Assembly (NCBI RefSeq): GCF_000023825.1
Contig: NC_013061.1
Location: 4,092,001-4,156,000, forward strand
Reading direction: 5' to 3'
Origin: Pedobacter heparinus DSM 2366
GTDB lineage: Bacteria > Bacteroidota > Bacteroidia > Sphingobacteriales > Sphingobacteriaceae
Length of the DNA stretch: 64,000 nucleotides
The translations under genes were made by a program, and so were the position numbers. This document shows, one piece after another, positions 62,002-64,000 of this stretch. How positions within the stretch are numbered: the stretch's first letter is position 1; every line of letters starts with the position of its first letter. Below the pieces are notes generated by a model, which was not told where the DNA came from, searched no databases, and was given only the letters and a program-made list of their open reading frames with translations.

Positions 62002-63906
62002 TTATTTTTTACCAAGAAATATTTTTAAAGTTTGAGGTGCAGCTGAAACCGTGTTGAAACTGATCACAACCGGATAAGCATTTACCCCTGGAAATGGAGA
62101 CCAGTATTTGTCTGCATTTGCGCCAAGTGTTATTTTATAGGGAATGGTGCTGCTTATCACGCTTAATTCCCATTCAGCATCTGAAGCAGCTGTTTTTATC
62201 ACTACGGTACTGTCGTTTTTCAGCTTAAAAGTAGTCCCTTTATCTTTTACAATAGGCTCAACAATGCTATATTTTTGACTTTCTCCCGTAACTGTAAACT
62301 CTTTTGTGAGATACCCCTCATAAAACCCTTGTGTTAAATTGTAGCTGGTATTAGATTTTACGCCTTTAATCGTTTGCATATAACCAGCAGCTACTACTTT
62401 AACATGATCAGATTCCTTCAATACATTCATTCTGGCATCTGCCTCAAATATATTGGAGTAGTAAGTGGTGTCCTTTGTAAACCCAACCCTCGGTGTTAAT
62501 GACAACAGGTCCTTTTCAATAGGCATATGTAACTCTTCAATCCTCTGGTACGATGAAGAAGATGAAGATTGCATAAAACCATTTGTACCAAATCCATCGT
62601 ACCACAGGTTTGTAATGCTGCCACCCCGGCATACAGATTCGCGTGGGTACCTTCTTATTTCTCCATAAGCAGATACCGTAGCCATCATTTTAGCAGTACG
62701 GATAACAGCTACTTTCATGTCCGGGAAAAATTTATACCAGTTGTGGTCTTGACTGGACGAGGGGGATTTAGCCTGTATTTTTGTTTTTGGCCCATATTCA
62801 ATGGCCAATGCAATACTCTGGGCTCTGGCAAAAGTAGAATAATTGCAGGGTGGAGAACTGCTGGCATGTTCTGCGGCATGCGGACCATAACCAATCCAGC
62901 CATCCTGCATCGCCCTTGTATTTAAATAGTCCAGGCATTTTAATCCTGCAGCTCCAAATTCCGGGTCCATATCGGCCAGCAAAGCGAAACTGAAATATAC
63001 GCCAGGAGCAGTTTTTGTTCCGCTTTCATAATTCCATTTGAACGATCGTGTACCCCACGAGTTATCAATAGATCCATTGGGATATACAAATAGTGCATGT
63101 GTTTTAAGTAAATTGGCGGCAATTTGTTTAATCTGCAAATCGTTTTTCAAAATGGCATAAAGTGCAATATAACCGATGCTTTGGGCCATATTGTATCCTT
63201 CATCTACGCCCTTGCCCTCACCGCTCAAAAAATTATCAGCGGTAACGTAGTTTAAAGTGCTGGTATGCATTAAGGAATCGGCCTTTATCAACCAGCGCTG
63301 TTTGGGCTTACTGGCAACTTTGTAGGTGTACAATAAAGTGGCAGCGCCAGTGGGATTATAATTGATATTTCCAATGGGAAAGGTTGCAACAATATAATCA
63401 GCAGCCATACTCATGGATTGGTTCCATTTTTCAATTTCGGCAGCACTAAGCCAGGGTTTCAAAATAGCATATGCACCAGCCAGTGAGATCAATTGATCGG
63501 TGGTTGTTCCATGCCAGCCTTTTTGTTCCGGATCGGGCCAGCTTTCACTCCAGCCCCCTGTGTTTTTGCCTTCGGTTTGTTGGATTTTTATCAGCCAGTT
63601 GCCCAATTTAATAGCTGCATCACGATATCGGACTTCCTTGGTAAGCTTATAGGCAATTGCAAAAGGATATACGGCCTCTGCTGCACGCGAGTGTATGGGG
63701 TGGTTTTCCGGATTTAGTGAGGGACAAACCAGGGCACCAAAGTTTGGATCAGTTGGTCCGTTGATCTGCGTGGTAAGTAATACATCACATAAAGACTGTA
63801 ATGTAGTTTGATAAGGGTCCTTTTGCGCATGTAAATTACCTGAAGTAATCAATAAAAATAAAATGACAAAAATTATCTTTGCATTGTTGTTTATCCTCAA
63901 ACTCAT
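62002..63906 (-). CDS. Exported putative alpha/alpha-toroid glycan-degrading enzyme
   Basis: I choose the ATG at 63906 (634 residues), which gives a signal peptide ending NLHAQ. A TTG two codons upstream is less likely. Residues 25 to about 370 are rich in paired helices with aromatic and polar loops, as in (alpha/alpha)6 toroids: HPIHSRAAEAVYPFAIAYKLT, GWSESWPDPEQKGWHGTTTDQLISLAGAYAIL, GKGVDEGYNMAQSIGYIALYAIL, WIGYGPHAAEHASSSPPCNYSTFARAQSIALAI. The rest is a beta-sandwich-like domain. Polysaccharide lyases and unsaturated-uronyl hydrolases share this plan, but I do not recognise the family. The adjacent sulfatase suggests a sulfated, uronate-containing glycan. Confidence 0.75.
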   Translation of the reverse strand: MSLRINNNAKIIFVILFLLITSGNLHAQKDPYQTTLQSLCDVLLTTQINGPTDPNFGALVCPSLNPENHPIHSRAAEAVYPFAIAYKLTKEVRYRDAAIKLGNWLIKIQQTEGKNTGGWSESWPDPEQKGWHGTTTDQLISLAGAYAILKPWLSAAEIEKWNQSMSMAADYIVATFPIGNINYNPTGAATLLYTYKVASKPKQRWLIKADSLMHTSTLNYVTADNFLSGEGKGVDEGYNMAQSIGYIALYAILKNDLQIKQIAANLLKTHALFVYPNGSIDNSWGTRSFKWNYESGTKTAPGVYFSFALLADMDPEFGAAGLKCLDYLNTRAMQDGWIGYGPHAAEHASSSPPCNYSTFARAQSIALAIEYGPKTKIQAKSPSSSQDHNWYKFFPDMKVAVIRTAKMMATVSAYGEIRRYPRESVCRGGSITNLWYDGFGTNGFMQSSSSSSYQRIEELHMPIEKDLLSLTPRVGFTKDTTYYSNIFEADARMNVLKESDHVKVVAAGYMQTIKGVKSNTSYNLTQGFYEGYLTKEFTVTGESQKYSIVEPIVKDKGTTFKLKNDSTVVIKTAASDAEWELSVISSTIPYKITLGANADKYWSPFPGVNAYPVVISFNTVSAAPQTLKIFLGKK

Positions 63907-63917
63907 ATTCAATTACT

Positions 63918-63962
63918 TTATAAATTCACTTGACATCTTGACATATCAAAGCGAATTTATAA
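63918..63962. repeat. Inverted repeat with tandem octamers upstream of the toroid-enzyme gene
   Basis: TTATAAATTC (63918-63927) and GAATTTATAA (63953-63962) are perfect 10-base inverted repeats. Between them CTTGACAT occurs twice in tandem (63929-63936 and 63937-63944). The element begins 12 bases upstream of the ATG at 63906. It could be a regulator-binding site for this part of the locus, but no regulator gene is in view. Confidence 0.55.
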
Positions 63963-64000
63963 GAATCCTGCTTAAATGAGTTTCAGTTTTGGTTCAAATA

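Overview
The window looks like chromosomal DNA of a Sphingobacteriaceae bacterium, most like Pedobacter (Bacteroidota). Reasons: a SusC/SusD pair beside a sulfatase, a DUF5686 protein, a lipoprotein TamA homologue (TamL), the long form of IspG, a HemC-HemD fusion, moderate GC, few strong Shine-Dalgarno sites, and many upstream regions carrying the Bacteroidota -7 box TAnnTTTG. The genus is inferred from protein style only; there is no rRNA or tRNA gene in the window.

Region 1 (1-12.9 kb, minus strand). A DUF5686 outer-membrane protein runs off the left edge. Upstream of it lies a long co-directional run: hemA, hemCD, hemB, hemL, a histidine kinase and response regulator, a TPR-like membrane protein, hemE, hemJ, an outer-membrane barrel protein and an ABC ATPase. 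This encodes tetrapyrrole synthesis from glutamyl-tRNA to uroporphyrinogen, its decarboxylation to coproporphyrinogen, and the final protoporphyrinogen oxidation. Coproporphyrinogen oxidase and ferrochelatase are not in the window. The two-component system sits inside the run with overlapping or nearly touching reading frames.

Region 2 (13-27 kb). An alpha/beta hydrolase faces a TetR / small protein / MFS efflux operon with a palindromic operator over the TetR promoter. Next come ispG, a PspC / LiaF-like / RDD envelope operon headed by a short-chain dehydrogenase, the MlaE-MlaF lipid transporter pair, an rRNA-type methyltransferase, an uncharacterised lipoprotein, a beta-helix exported protein and a VOC protein.

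Region 3 (27-46.5 kb). A DUF6702 gene is divergent from hupE and an M1 peptidase. Then come parC, tamB-tamL-yihY, an orphan hybrid histidine kinase and parE. Both topoisomerase IV subunits are present but about 11 kb apart.

Region 4 (46.5-55.5 kb). A DEAD-box helicase, then a HAD phosphatase and class I fructose-bisphosphate aldolase with TAATG overlaps running into the decayed remains of a phosphomannomutase-like gene. These are followed by an MFS permease, an OmpA-like lipoprotein, a BON lipoprotein, an SH3b protein, a fatty acid desaturase, a cupin and an acidic protein of unknown function.

Region 5 (55.6-64 kb). A polysaccharide-utilisation locus: susC-susD on the plus strand converge, at a perfect palindromic terminator, on an iduronate-2-sulfatase-like sulfatase and a putative alpha/alpha-toroid glycan enzyme on the minus strand. 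The susC frame is broken by one extra base near 55850.

I found no CRISPR array, insertion sequence, prophage or tRNA. No gene-free stretch exceeds about 260 bases. I do not see a clear-cut new defence or mobile system. The best leads are the kinase/regulator pair inside the haem operon, the putative new glycan enzyme, the DUF6702/HupE/M1 group, and a start-codon hairpin on the HAD phosphatase gene.
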